Program-made: the position numbers and the translations under genes
Notes under the pieces: generated by a model
Databases searched by the model: none
What the model was told of the DNA's origin: nothing
Seen by the model: the letters and a program-made list of their open reading frames with translations, nothing else
In this document: in pieces, positions 25,240 to 32,668 of the stretch
Layout of the letters: each line of letters starts with the position of its first letter
Position numbering within the stretch: position 1 is the first letter of the stretch
From: Dorea_D hominis
GTDB taxonomy: Bacteria; Bacillota; Clostridia; Lachnospirales; Lachnospiraceae
NCBI RefSeq assembly: GCF_014287705.1
Contig: NZ_JACOOY010000001.1
Coordinates: 1 to 64,000 of the forward strand
Length of the DNA: 64,000 nucleotides
Reading direction: 5' to 3'

Positions 25240-26901
25240 CTATTCAACTGCCAATACGTAATAATAGATCGGCTGTCCACCAAACTGCGCATCAACGTCT
25301 ACATCCGGATATTTCTCCGTCACTTTCTCTGTAAATGCATCTGCATCTTCTTCTGATACATCAGCTCCATAATACAGGCTGATCAGTGCTGAATCATCAT
25401 CTACAAGCTGCTCCAGCATATCCAGCGCTGTTGCCTCCACTTCCGTTCCAACAGAAAGGATTCCGCTGTCACCGATTCCCATGATATCTCCTTCATGGAT
25501 CTCTTTCTCATCAATCTTCGTATCACGGACTGCATATGTGATCTGTCCGGTCTTAACATTCTTAATCTCTTCCAGCATCGTCTCTTCGTTGCTCTTCGCA
25601 TCTGCGTCCGGCACAAAATTGATCAGTGCTGTGATTCCCTGTGGTACTGTCTTTGTCGGAATTACAATGATCTCTTTATCTTCCACAAGCGCTTTTGCCT
25701 GATTTGCAGCAAGGACAATATTCTTATTGTTCGGAAGGATAAATACACTGTCTGCATTCACTGCATCAATTGCCTTGAGCATATCTTCCGTACTCGGATT
25801 CATTGTCTGACCGCCTTCGATAATATAATCAGCTCCAAGTTCTTTGAAAATGGAATTCAGTCCTTCACCAATTGATACCGTAATAAATCCCATTGGTTTT
25901 CTAGGCTCTTTGGCCTTCTCTTCTTCCTGTGCTGCCGCAAGTTTCTCGGCATCACGGATCAGTTTTTCCTGATGCTCCTCGCGCATATTGTCAATTTTCA
26001 TGCGGGAGAGCTGTCCGTATGTCAACGCTCTCTGAATCGCAAGTCCCGGATCATTTGTATGCACATGGATCTTCACAACATCGTCATCTGCAACACATAC
26101 GATAGAATCGCCGATGGATGACAGATATGCTTTAAAATCATGTTCATCTGCTTCTGTAAATTCTTTCTCTGTAAGGATAATGAACTCTGTACAATATCCG
26201 AACTTGATATCTGCCGTATCTTCTGCATTCACTTTCGTTACAGTCACACCGCCGGCAGGCTGGATCGCACTGTAATCTACTTCTTTTCCAAGGAATGCAT
26301 CATATGCTCCTGAAATCACTTCCAGAAGTCCCTGTCCGCCGGAATCTACAACGCCGGCTTCTTTAAGAACCGGAAGCATCTCCGGAGTCTTTGCAAGCAC
26401 TTCTTTTGCATGTTCGATCACTGCCGGGATGAACTCTTCGAGATCATCTGTCTCCTGTGCCAGCTCAGAAGCCTTCTCAGCAATACCGCTGGCAACTGTA
26501 AGAATTGTTCCTTCCTTCGGCTTCATAACTGCTTTATAAGCTGTATCACGCGCTCTTGTGCATGCTGCCGCAAGTGCGATCACGTCAATCTCTTTCTCTT
26601 CGCGGATTGACTTGGTAAATCCTCTTAAAAGCTGTGACAGGATAACACCGGAGTTACCTCTTGCGCCACGCAGGGAACCGGATGAGATTGCTTTTGCAAG
26701 CTCTTTCATACCCGGATTCTCAAGTGCTGTTACTTCCTTTGCTGCAGACATAATTGTCAGTGACATGTTCGTTCCTGTGTCTCCATCCGGAACCGGAAAA
26801 ACATTCAGCTCATTGATAAATTCTTTCTTTGCCTCTATATTCTGTGCACCTGCAAGAAACATCTTTGCAAGCATGTCCACATTAATTGTCTTTGTAGCCA
26901 C
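25240..26901 (-). CDS. DAK2-domain fatty acid kinase catalytic subunit-like protein (YloV/FakA)
   Basis: The 553-residue protein has an N-terminal DAK2 (Dha-kinase L) domain with the Mg-ATP motif VPDGDTGTNMSLT (about residues 36-48) and RGARGNSGVILSQLLRG (about 77-93), a middle domain, and a C-terminal DegV-like domain (about 330-553). FakA phosphorylates fatty acids held by FakB (DegV-family) proteins; a DegV protein is encoded at 39467-40324. The preceding Asp23-family gene with a 20-bp gap is the usual yloU-yloV arrangement. Confidence 0.92.
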   Translation of the reverse strand: MATKTINVDMLAKMFLAGAQNIEAKKEFINELNVFPVPDGDTGTNMSLTIMSAAKEVTALENPGMKELAKAISSGSLRGARGNSGVILSQLLRGFTKSIREEKEIDVIALAAACTRARDTAYKAVMKPKEGTILTVASGIAEKASELAQETDDLEEFIPAVIEHAKEVLAKTPEMLPVLKEAGVVDSGGQGLLEVISGAYDAFLGKEVDYSAIQPAGGVTVTKVNAEDTADIKFGYCTEFIILTEKEFTEADEHDFKAYLSSIGDSIVCVADDDVVKIHVHTNDPGLAIQRALTYGQLSRMKIDNMREEHQEKLIRDAEKLAAAQEEEKAKEPRKPMGFITVSIGEGLNSIFKELGADYIIEGGQTMNPSTEDMLKAIDAVNADSVFILPNNKNIVLAANQAKALVEDKEIIVIPTKTVPQGITALINFVPDADAKSNEETMLEEIKNVKTGQITYAVRDTKIDEKEIHEGDIMGIGDSGILSVGTEVEATALDMLEQLVDDDSALISLYYGADVSEEDADAFTEKVTEKYPDVDVDAQFGGQPIYYYVLAVE

Positions 26902-26920
26902 TTCTTATGTTCCTCCTTAA

Positions 26921-27280
26921 CTAATCGATGACTCTTACACCTTCGATATAGATATTGATCTTATCAACCGGCATACCTGAAAATTCTTCTACTTTATACT
27001 GTACATTGCTGATCAGGTTCTCTGTTACTGCAGAGATACTGACACCATATGCGACGATCGCATGAAAATCAAGACTGATGTGATTGTCATCAGAAATGTG
27101 AACCTGAATACCACGTGTCAGGCTCTCTCTTTTAAGCAAATGTACAAAACCATCCTTCATATTAACAGCAGCCATACCAACGATACCAAAGCATTCTACT
27201 GCAACGGTTCCGGCATATTTTGCAATAACCTCAGGATCAATTGTAATAATTCCAAGATCTGTACTAACGCATCCCTTCAT
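26921..27280 (-). CDS. Asp23/Gls24 family protein (YloU-like)
   Basis: This 119-residue protein belongs to the Asp23/Gls24 family of envelope-associated proteins. Family features are GIITIDPEVIAKYAGTVAVEC (split here as the segment from residue about 9) and VAYGVSISAVTENLISNV. I chose ATG 27280, seven bases after GGAGG, over the longer frame to 27310. It heads the two-gene unit with the FakA-like kinase. A role in cell-envelope homeostasis is inferred from the family. Confidence 0.9.
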   Translation of the reverse strand: MKGCVSTDLGIITIDPEVIAKYAGTVAVECFGIVGMAAVNMKDGFVHLLKRESLTRGIQVHISDDNHISLDFHAIVAYGVSISAVTENLISNVQYKVEEFSGMPVDKINIYIEGVRVID

Positions 27281-27420
27281 ACTGCAACCTCCACTTCTTC
27301 TATTTATCATTTTAAGTATAGTCTAATCTTCTATATTATACCCTGTTTGCTCATTTATTACAAGTCACGCATAGCAGACAGCGCCTGTTCTGTCATAAAA
27401 ATGTAATTTTTTGTCATATA

Positions 27421-27454
27421 AAAAACTCAGATTCCAAATCGAACCTGAGTTTTT
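27421..27454 (-). terminator. Terminator after rpmB
   Basis: AAAAACTCAG (27421-27430) pairs with CTGAGTTTTT (27445-27454). A T-run follows on the minus strand. It lies 20 bp past the rpmB stop. Confidence 0.85.
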
Positions 27455-27474
27455 AATTCCAATCACATTCTTGA

Positions 27475-27663
27475 TTAAGCACGTTCAACTTTGCCTGATT
27501 TTAAGCAAGAAGTACAAACATACATTTTCTTTGTAGCTCCGCCTTCTGTCTTAACACGAACTGATTTTACGTTTGATTTCCACATCTTTGGTGATCTTCT
27601 ATGTGAGTGACTTACATTGTTACCAAAGTGAGCACCCTTTTCACAAATAGCACATTTAGCCAT
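27475..27663 (-). CDS. rpmB: 50S ribosomal protein L28
   Basis: The 62-residue protein has the L28 features AKCAICEKGAHFGNNVSHSHR and KSNVKSVRVK, and two CxxC pairs (C4-x2-C7 and CTSCLKSG near residue 53), so it is the zinc-binding form. It is transcribed alone between a promoter and a strong terminator. It lies opposite to nothing; the yloU-type gene follows after the terminator. Confidence 0.97.
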   Translation of the reverse strand: MAKCAICEKGAHFGNNVSHSHRRSPKMWKSNVKSVRVKTEGGATKKMYVCTSCLKSGKVERA

Positions 27664-27718
27664 GACTGCACCTCCTAACGCTCATAATAAGTCTGTTCTC
27701 CAGACTCGCAACATTGAC

Positions 27719-27747
27719 ATTGTAACAGACTTGTTATCTAATTGCAA
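27719..27747 (-). promoter_or_regulatory. Promoter of rpmB
   Basis: Minus strand: -35 TTGCAA (27742-27747), 17-bp spacer, -10 TACAAT (27719-27724). The transcript start should be about 50 nt before the rpmB ATG, which has a TAGGAGG site. Confidence 0.7.
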
Positions 27748-27829
27748 GTATTTTTTATAAAAATGTAATCTTAAGATGAAAATATGTTTTCAAGGCGGCA
27801 AAAGTGTTCTCTCCTGTCTGCACCGCCTG

Positions 27830-27967
27830 CTAGCAGCAGAACAGATTATACCCTGCCAGTATACATAAAATAATACAGATCACTTCTATAAAAGCATTCG
27901 GTAAGATCATAGACAGAATAAGCCCGACAGCAACCCAGAACAAAGCAAATCCGATTACTTTCTTCAT
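27830..27967 (-). CDS. Putative 45-residue membrane protein
   Basis: A complete frame from ATG 27967 to TAG 27830 encodes MKKVIGFALFWVAVGLILSM, then a short polar turn and a second hydrophobic stretch (FIEVICIILCILAGYNLF), ending in CC. Two membrane helices with a positive start look like a true small membrane protein. An AAAGG sits about 11 nt upstream, a weak site. It fills what is otherwise a 384-bp gap between rpmB and gerW. Function unknown. Confidence 0.6.
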   Translation of the reverse strand: MKKVIGFALFWVAVGLILSMILPNAFIEVICIILCILAGYNLFCC

Positions 27968-28047
27968 AATTCTCACTGCCTTTATCAATTCTTTTCATAT
28001 TATTTTATGCAAATTTGCCGGAAAACATTACAAAGTTCTCTGCCTGG

Positions 28048-28431
28048 TTATTCCTCGTCAAGAATATCCATAACATCTTTCTCCGTCATCTTGTCATCTT
28101 TATCGCCGGTAAACTTGTCGATGGCATCCGGAATCATATCCAGGATCTTCGTCATCGTATCCTGATTCTTGATATTTACAAGTTTTGTTTTACCATTCTG
28201 GATCACAAGCACCGCACACGGAGACATCTTACCGCCGACACCTCCTGCCCCTTTTTCCTTCTTATCGCCGCTGAATGCGCCGGCTCCGATACCAAAAGAG
28301 ACATCTACAAGTGGAAGAATGATCGTATCTCCGATGTGAATTGCATCTCCGACAACTGTCTTTGATGAAACAACACTATCCATTCCCCGGAACAATGCTT
28401 CTACTGTTCCTTTAAAATTATTGTCTGCCAT
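28048..28431 (-). CDS. ytfJ: GerW family sporulation protein (YtfJ)
   Basis: GerW is a spore protein of unknown mechanism that affects germination in Bacillus. The 127-residue sequence has the family core: AIHIGDTIILPLVDVSFGIG (about residues 29-48), a glycine-rich GAGGVGGKMSPCAVLV stretch, and a charged C-terminus ending in DILDEE. It follows the DUF2953 gene by 17 bp, matching the ytfI-ytfJ order of Bacillus. Confidence 0.92.
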   Translation of the reverse strand: MADNNFKGTVEALFRGMDSVVSSKTVVGDAIHIGDTIILPLVDVSFGIGAGAFSGDKKEKGAGGVGGKMSPCAVLVIQNGKTKLVNIKNQDTMTKILDMIPDAIDKFTGDKDDKMTEKDVMDILDEE

Positions 28432-28448
28432 ATTATTTCCTCCTGACT

Positions 28449-29477
28449 TTATCTTTCATAATTTTTTATATCCCGATAGGTCGTTCTGATATTCCGGTTC
28501 CAGAACAATACCCATGCAAGTCTCGCAAGATGATTTAACCGTAAGTTTCCTTTGCAGAGAAGGCTTCCTCCAAATACTGCCTGTTCAAAATCCGGATGCA
28601 CTTCAAATGCCGAGCCGAAGAGCGGATAAAATACACTTAATACAGCCAGCACTTCACCGGTATAAGCCGGATCTTCAAATCCAAATCTTATCTTTCCTTC
28701 CAGCTTCTTTGGTTTCCACGCTTTCAGAAAACGGAAAAGCTCTTTTTTAACTTTTTCAAATGCAGCTTTATGCGTCTCGTCCCGAAGAAAGGACATCAAT
28801 TGCTCTTTCTTATCCACAACTGTCTGTTTCTGCTCACGCATCTTATCGCGCGTTCTCTTTATCTTCTTTACAATCCTCTGAATATAAGATTCTTTTTTAT
28901 CCGGATTCTTCCGTTTAGATTTTTTCTTTTCAGTTTTTTCAGGATCTTCTGAAATTTGTCCAGATTTTTCTTTATCTTCTTCACACTGTACCGTCTGCGG
29001 AAGTTTCTTAACATCTTGTGCTTTTTCAGCCACCTGTAATTCTTCTTCCACTTCTGGCTCTTCATACGCTTCAACAGACCTCTTTTTTTCTGGCTCTTCA
29101 TGCGTTTCATCAGTTTCTTCCACTGCTGTATCCGGTTCTTCGTTAACAGACCGTTCTTTTTCGTCATCTTTCTCATCGGCTTTCTCCTCCTTTATTTCTG
29201 CGCTTCGCTTCTTTGCAGATCTTCGTTTCCAGAACACAATCCGTAATTTCCATATCAGATGGCTATCCTTATACAGCAGATCGATTCTGAACAAATGTAA
29301 AAGCCACGTTATGCACACCTTTCCTTTCAAGCTGTCTGTAGTCCCTCTGCATACGCCCTGTGCTTTGTAACGAACAGGAACAAACAGCAGGATTAGAATC
29401 AGCAATAGCAGTATTCCCAGTATCACTGCGATTATGATTCCTATTATTTTCAAGATCAACAACAATATATGTAGCAT
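28449..29477 (-). CDS. DUF2953 domain protein (YtfI-like) with charged insert
   Basis: The 342-residue protein begins with a long hydrophobic anchor (about residues 3-34), followed by the DUF2953 N-terminal part (VCITWLLHLFRIDLLY). Residues about 75-215 are a low-complexity Glu/Lys-rich region, and the conserved DUF2953 C-terminal core follows (KIRFGFEDPAYTGEVLAVLSVFYPL ... LRLNHLARLAWVLF). The acidic/basic insert is longer than in Bacillus YtfI. It is paired with gerW, so a sporulation role is inferred. Confidence 0.85.
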   Translation of the reverse strand: MLHILLLILKIIGIIIAVILGILLLLILILLFVPVRYKAQGVCRGTTDSLKGKVCITWLLHLFRIDLLYKDSHLIWKLRIVFWKRRSAKKRSAEIKEEKADEKDDEKERSVNEEPDTAVEETDETHEEPEKKRSVEAYEEPEVEEELQVAEKAQDVKKLPQTVQCEEDKEKSGQISEDPEKTEKKKSKRKNPDKKESYIQRIVKKIKRTRDKMREQKQTVVDKKEQLMSFLRDETHKAAFEKVKKELFRFLKAWKPKKLEGKIRFGFEDPAYTGEVLAVLSVFYPLFGSAFEVHPDFEQAVFGGSLLCKGNLRLNHLARLAWVLFWNRNIRTTYRDIKNYER

Positions 29478-29478
29478 C

Positions 29479-29802
29479 TTAACCTTCCCGTTCTTTTTCT
29501 AAAATATAGGAACGGATATCCGCACCTTTGGTTTCATTATACACTTCCTGTGTGATTCCTTCCACTATTTCCAGCGCATCCTCAAAATCTTTTGTAAGGC
29601 CCACGACAAGCGGCAGCTCCTCCGGATAATTTTTCTGCCTGCGGATACATGCCGGGAAAATATCCAGCTGGTTCTGATCTGTCGATGCAAGTGTGATCAG
29701 ATAAACTCCGGGTAATAATTTCCCGTTTTTCAGTTTTTTAATCAGATTTTCTTTTTTCTTCTGCAGGCCTTCCGGCACATATAAATATTTATAAATATGC
29801 AT
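29479..29802 (-). CDS. Conserved-looking hypothetical protein
   Basis: I do not recognise this 107-residue soluble protein. It starts MHIYKYLYVPEGLQKK after AGAGGG at a suitable distance; the open frame runs to 29868 but that part overlaps the transpeptidase gene. The composition is ordinary alpha/beta, with VYLITLASTDQNQLDIF and a helical C-terminus (DALEIVEGITQEVYNE). It ends 1 nt before DUF2953 and begins 17 bp after the transpeptidase, so it is inside an operon linking cell-wall synthesis to the sporulation pair. Confidence 0.75.
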   Translation of the reverse strand: MHIYKYLYVPEGLQKKKENLIKKLKNGKLLPGVYLITLASTDQNQLDIFPACIRRQKNYPEELPLVVGLTKDFEDALEIVEGITQEVYNETKGADIRSYILEKEREG

Positions 29803-29818
29803 ATGCCGCCCTCTTTCT

Positions 29819-31300
29819 TTAATAATAGGCATCAAAAACTTTCCTTGCCACATTGACTGCTTTCGCATTACCGTCTGCTGCTTCGATTACAACGCTGACA
29901 ACAAGATCCGGATCATCCACGTTCGACATACCGATAAACCAGGAGTGGTCTTTGTTCTTATCCGAACTGTACTCTGCTGTTCCGGTCTTTCCTGCTGTTG
30001 TATAACTTGTTCCGCTCATTGCTGATGCTGCTGTTCCGTATTTTGTTACACTGGACATATAATCCTTTAACATGGAAGCTTCTTTCGCTGTCATCAGTTC
30101 TGCATATTTTTCCGGTTTCGTCGAGCTTATCACAGCGCCTTTGTAATTTGTCACAGAATCCACAAGGTACGGCTTCATCAATGTTCCGCCATTTGCAATT
30201 GCCGAAGTAATGAGTGCCATATGATATGGACTTACCTGTGTCTTTCCCTGTCCGATCGCTGTCATCATACGTTCCGCGATTCCTGCCTGGTCACTTAATG
30301 CAAAATGACTTTCTTTATAAGAAATATTCCCCGGAAGTTTTGAATCAAACAGCAGCTTCTTTGTAGTCTTCTTAAAATCCGGGATCTTCAGTCCCTGTCC
30401 GATATTACTGAAAGAGGTATTGCAGGAATAAGCAAGGCTGTCTCTGAAACTTACCTGTCCGTGCACTTTTCCGCCAAAGCAGTGGATCGTATTCGATCCA
30501 GCTTCGATCTGTCCCTGGCACACATAAGAATAATCATCCGGATTGCCATGTTCTCTTAAATACTCCAGTGCTGTTACCACTTTAAATGTAGATCCCGGCG
30601 GATACTGTCCCTGTGTTGCACGGTTTAACAGCCTTGCCGATGAATCCGTATTGAGTGTCTGCCATTTGTCTTCCACTGTCTCCGGATTGAAGTCCGGCTT
30701 TGATACCATGGCAAGAACTTTTCCTGTCTTCGGATCCATGGCAACAACCGCACCCTTTCGGTCTCCCAGCGCATCATACGCTGCTCTCTGTAATTTCACA
30801 TCCAGTGTTGTGACAACATTGTCTCCCGGATTCTTCTTATCCTGAAATTCATTCGTTAGCTTCTCCAAAAAAAATGCATTTGACGACAGAAGTTCGGAAT
30901 TCATTCTGGATTCCAGACCGTATTTCCCTTTTGCCGTATACCCGACTACATGGGCAAATTCTCTTCCATACGGATATTCCCTCGTCTCGCTTCCATCTGC
31001 GGAAGTTGTCGTCTGAGCAAGTACTTTCCCTCTTTTGTCCAGAATCTTACCTCTTGTAACACGTTTGGCAAGCGTATCTGATCTCCGGTTGTACGGACTG
31101 CTTATGAAATCTTTACTTTTTACAACATTAAAATAGGATATATATCCCATCATGACTAAGAAAAGTGTGACAAAAACATATGTTACTCTAGCGAACTCTT
31201 TGTTGCGGGCGCGTTTGCGCTTTGCGCGGCGCTTTTCTTCCCTGCGGGCGCGCCTGCGGTCTCTGGCGGTCATATGCCGGCGTTCTTCTCTGCGGCGCAT
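29819..31300 (-). CDS. Penicillin-binding transpeptidase (class B PBP, SEDS partner)
   Basis: This class B PBP crosslinks peptidoglycan. The catalytic motifs are PPGSTFKVV (SxxK), YSCNTSFSN (SxN) and AGKTGTAEYS (KTG). An Arg/Lys-rich cytoplasmic N-terminus precedes one membrane segment (VTYVFVTLFLVMMGYISYF) and a short pedestal region. The start is unsure: the frame opens with TTG at 31351, and ATGs lie at 31300 and 31273. All of these lie inside the 3' end of the ftsW-like gene, read in another frame. The SEDS gene directly upstream is its expected glycosyltransferase partner. It could serve division, elongation or sporulation. Confidence 0.92.
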   Translation of the reverse strand: MRRREERRHMTARDRRRARREEKRRAKRKRARNKEFARVTYVFVTLFLVMMGYISYFNVVKSKDFISSPYNRRSDTLAKRVTRGKILDKRGKVLAQTTTSADGSETREYPYGREFAHVVGYTAKGKYGLESRMNSELLSSNAFFLEKLTNEFQDKKNPGDNVVTTLDVKLQRAAYDALGDRKGAVVAMDPKTGKVLAMVSKPDFNPETVEDKWQTLNTDSSARLLNRATQGQYPPGSTFKVVTALEYLREHGNPDDYSYVCQGQIEAGSNTIHCFGGKVHGQVSFRDSLAYSCNTSFSNIGQGLKIPDFKKTTKKLLFDSKLPGNISYKESHFALSDQAGIAERMMTAIGQGKTQVSPYHMALITSAIANGGTLMKPYLVDSVTNYKGAVISSTKPEKYAELMTAKEASMLKDYMSSVTKYGTAASAMSGTSYTTAGKTGTAEYSSDKNKDHSWFIGMSNVDDPDLVVSVVIEAADGNAKAVNVARKVFDAYY

Positions 31301-32660
31301 GTTCCTGTCTGCTTCTCTTTGCTCGTAACCGTTCCTTCTTCTTTCTTTCAATGTCCTCTTCCTCGTCTTCTCTTAAAATATAAAGTCCCTGAATAATCGC
31401 AAACATGATCACTGTACTGAACAGTGAACTACCACCATAGCTGACCAGAGGAATGGTCACACCGGTGGATGGAATAAACTTGGTCACACCTCCGATGGCA
31501 AGAAACACCTGGAAAATATAACAGGTTCCAAGCCCCAGCGCTACCAGCTTGTAAAATCCGTTGTGAAGCTGCATTGCAATATTTAAAAACATAATATAAC
31601 AGCTCACACAGATCAGTATCATACAAAGTCCGTAGATCAGTCCCATCTCTTCACCGATCGCTGCAAAAATGAAATCGGATACTGCAACCGGGATCGTATT
31701 CGGCACTCCCTCAAATAAACCAAGTCCGAACCAACTTCCGGTGCCGATTGCAAATAAAGACTGTGCTACCTGCTGTCCGCCGTTCGCGTATACAGCAAGC
31801 GGATCTTTCCATACGATGACACGCACACGCACATGGTTGAACAGATAATATGCCGCCACGGACGCCAGACTCCCGGCACCCAGTCCGGCAAATATATACA
31901 GAGGCTGTCTCGTTGCCACATAGAGCATAACGAGATATACAACAAATATGATGAGTGCCGCACCAAGGTCTTTGGATACAACCAGGATCAGCACATGGAA
32001 TGCCGCCAGCGCTGTCGTGATCACAATATTCTTAAATTCCAGTGACAGCTTAAAACTGGAGGCAACAAAGAATACAAAAACAATCTTCACAAGCTCTGAC
32101 GGCTGGATATTTGCAACCTTTGTTGAAAAGCTAAGCTTTGCACCTCCGGTAACTCCACCCCAGATAACAACTGCCGCCAGCGAAAAGATACCGATTACTG
32201 CGTAAAATTTTCTCCATTCTGCCAGAAACTTGAATTTCCGGATGATCACCGGTACAACCAGACTGCATGCAATACCTGCCGCCGCGATCATAAACTGCTT
32301 GATCGCGTAAGAATAATTCAGCCTCGTCAGCATGATAAATCCAATGCATAACAGCATACACATATTATTGACGACCAGTCTGGACACCTTTGGATATAAC
32401 AATGTGTACAAAATGATCGTAGCTCCAAACAATACTACCTGCATCAGATAAAACGCCAGCATTTTGATGTCATCCGTCTGTAAATACATCACTGCAAATG
32501 CGATCGCATGCATCAGAAACATTAATATATTCTGTCGGCGCAGAAGATAACGTTTTCTGTCCGGGTCCTGATAACCAAATATGCTGAAACATAAGAATGT
32601 GTACATAATGATCAGCAGAATCATCACATATTTGGATAGTTGTACGATTATATTTACCAA
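31188..32660 (-). CDS. FtsW/RodA/SpoVE family peptidoglycan polymerase (SEDS)
   Basis: SEDS proteins polymerise lipid II into glycan strands. The 490-residue protein has about ten membrane segments and family motifs FSTKVANIQPSELVKI (about residues 176-191), KDLGAALIIF (about 229-238) and the C-terminal IPLVSYGGSSLFST. The last 65 residues are a cytoplasmic Arg/Lys/Gln/Pro-rich tail, which is encoded by the same DNA as the basic start of the downstream PBP. It forms a pair with that transpeptidase. Position between U32 and PBP genes does not settle whether it is FtsW, RodA or SpoVE. Confidence 0.93.
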   Translation of the reverse strand: MVNIIVQLSKYVMILLIIMYTFLCFSIFGYQDPDRKRYLLRRQNILMFLMHAIAFAVMYLQTDDIKMLAFYLMQVVLFGATIILYTLLYPKVSRLVVNNMCMLLCIGFIMLTRLNYSYAIKQFMIAAAGIACSLVVPVIIRKFKFLAEWRKFYAVIGIFSLAAVVIWGGVTGGAKLSFSTKVANIQPSELVKIVFVFFVASSFKLSLEFKNIVITTALAAFHVLILVVSKDLGAALIIFVVYLVMLYVATRQPLYIFAGLGAGSLASVAAYYLFNHVRVRVIVWKDPLAVYANGGQQVAQSLFAIGTGSWFGLGLFEGVPNTIPVAVSDFIFAAIGEEMGLIYGLCMILICVSCYIMFLNIAMQLHNGFYKLVALGLGTCYIFQVFLAIGGVTKFIPSTGVTIPLVSYGGSSLFSTVIMFAIIQGLYILREDEEEDIERKKKERLRAKRSRQEHAPQRRTPAYDRQRPQARPQGRKAPRKAQTRPQQRVR

Positions 32661-32668
32661 ACTCTCAC

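Noticed and set aside
27690..27730. Alternative hairpins in the rpmB leader as a ribosomal-protein riboregulator
   Set aside because: One partner strand (27724-27730) lies upstream of the predicted transcription start, so the two structures could not compete in the RNA.
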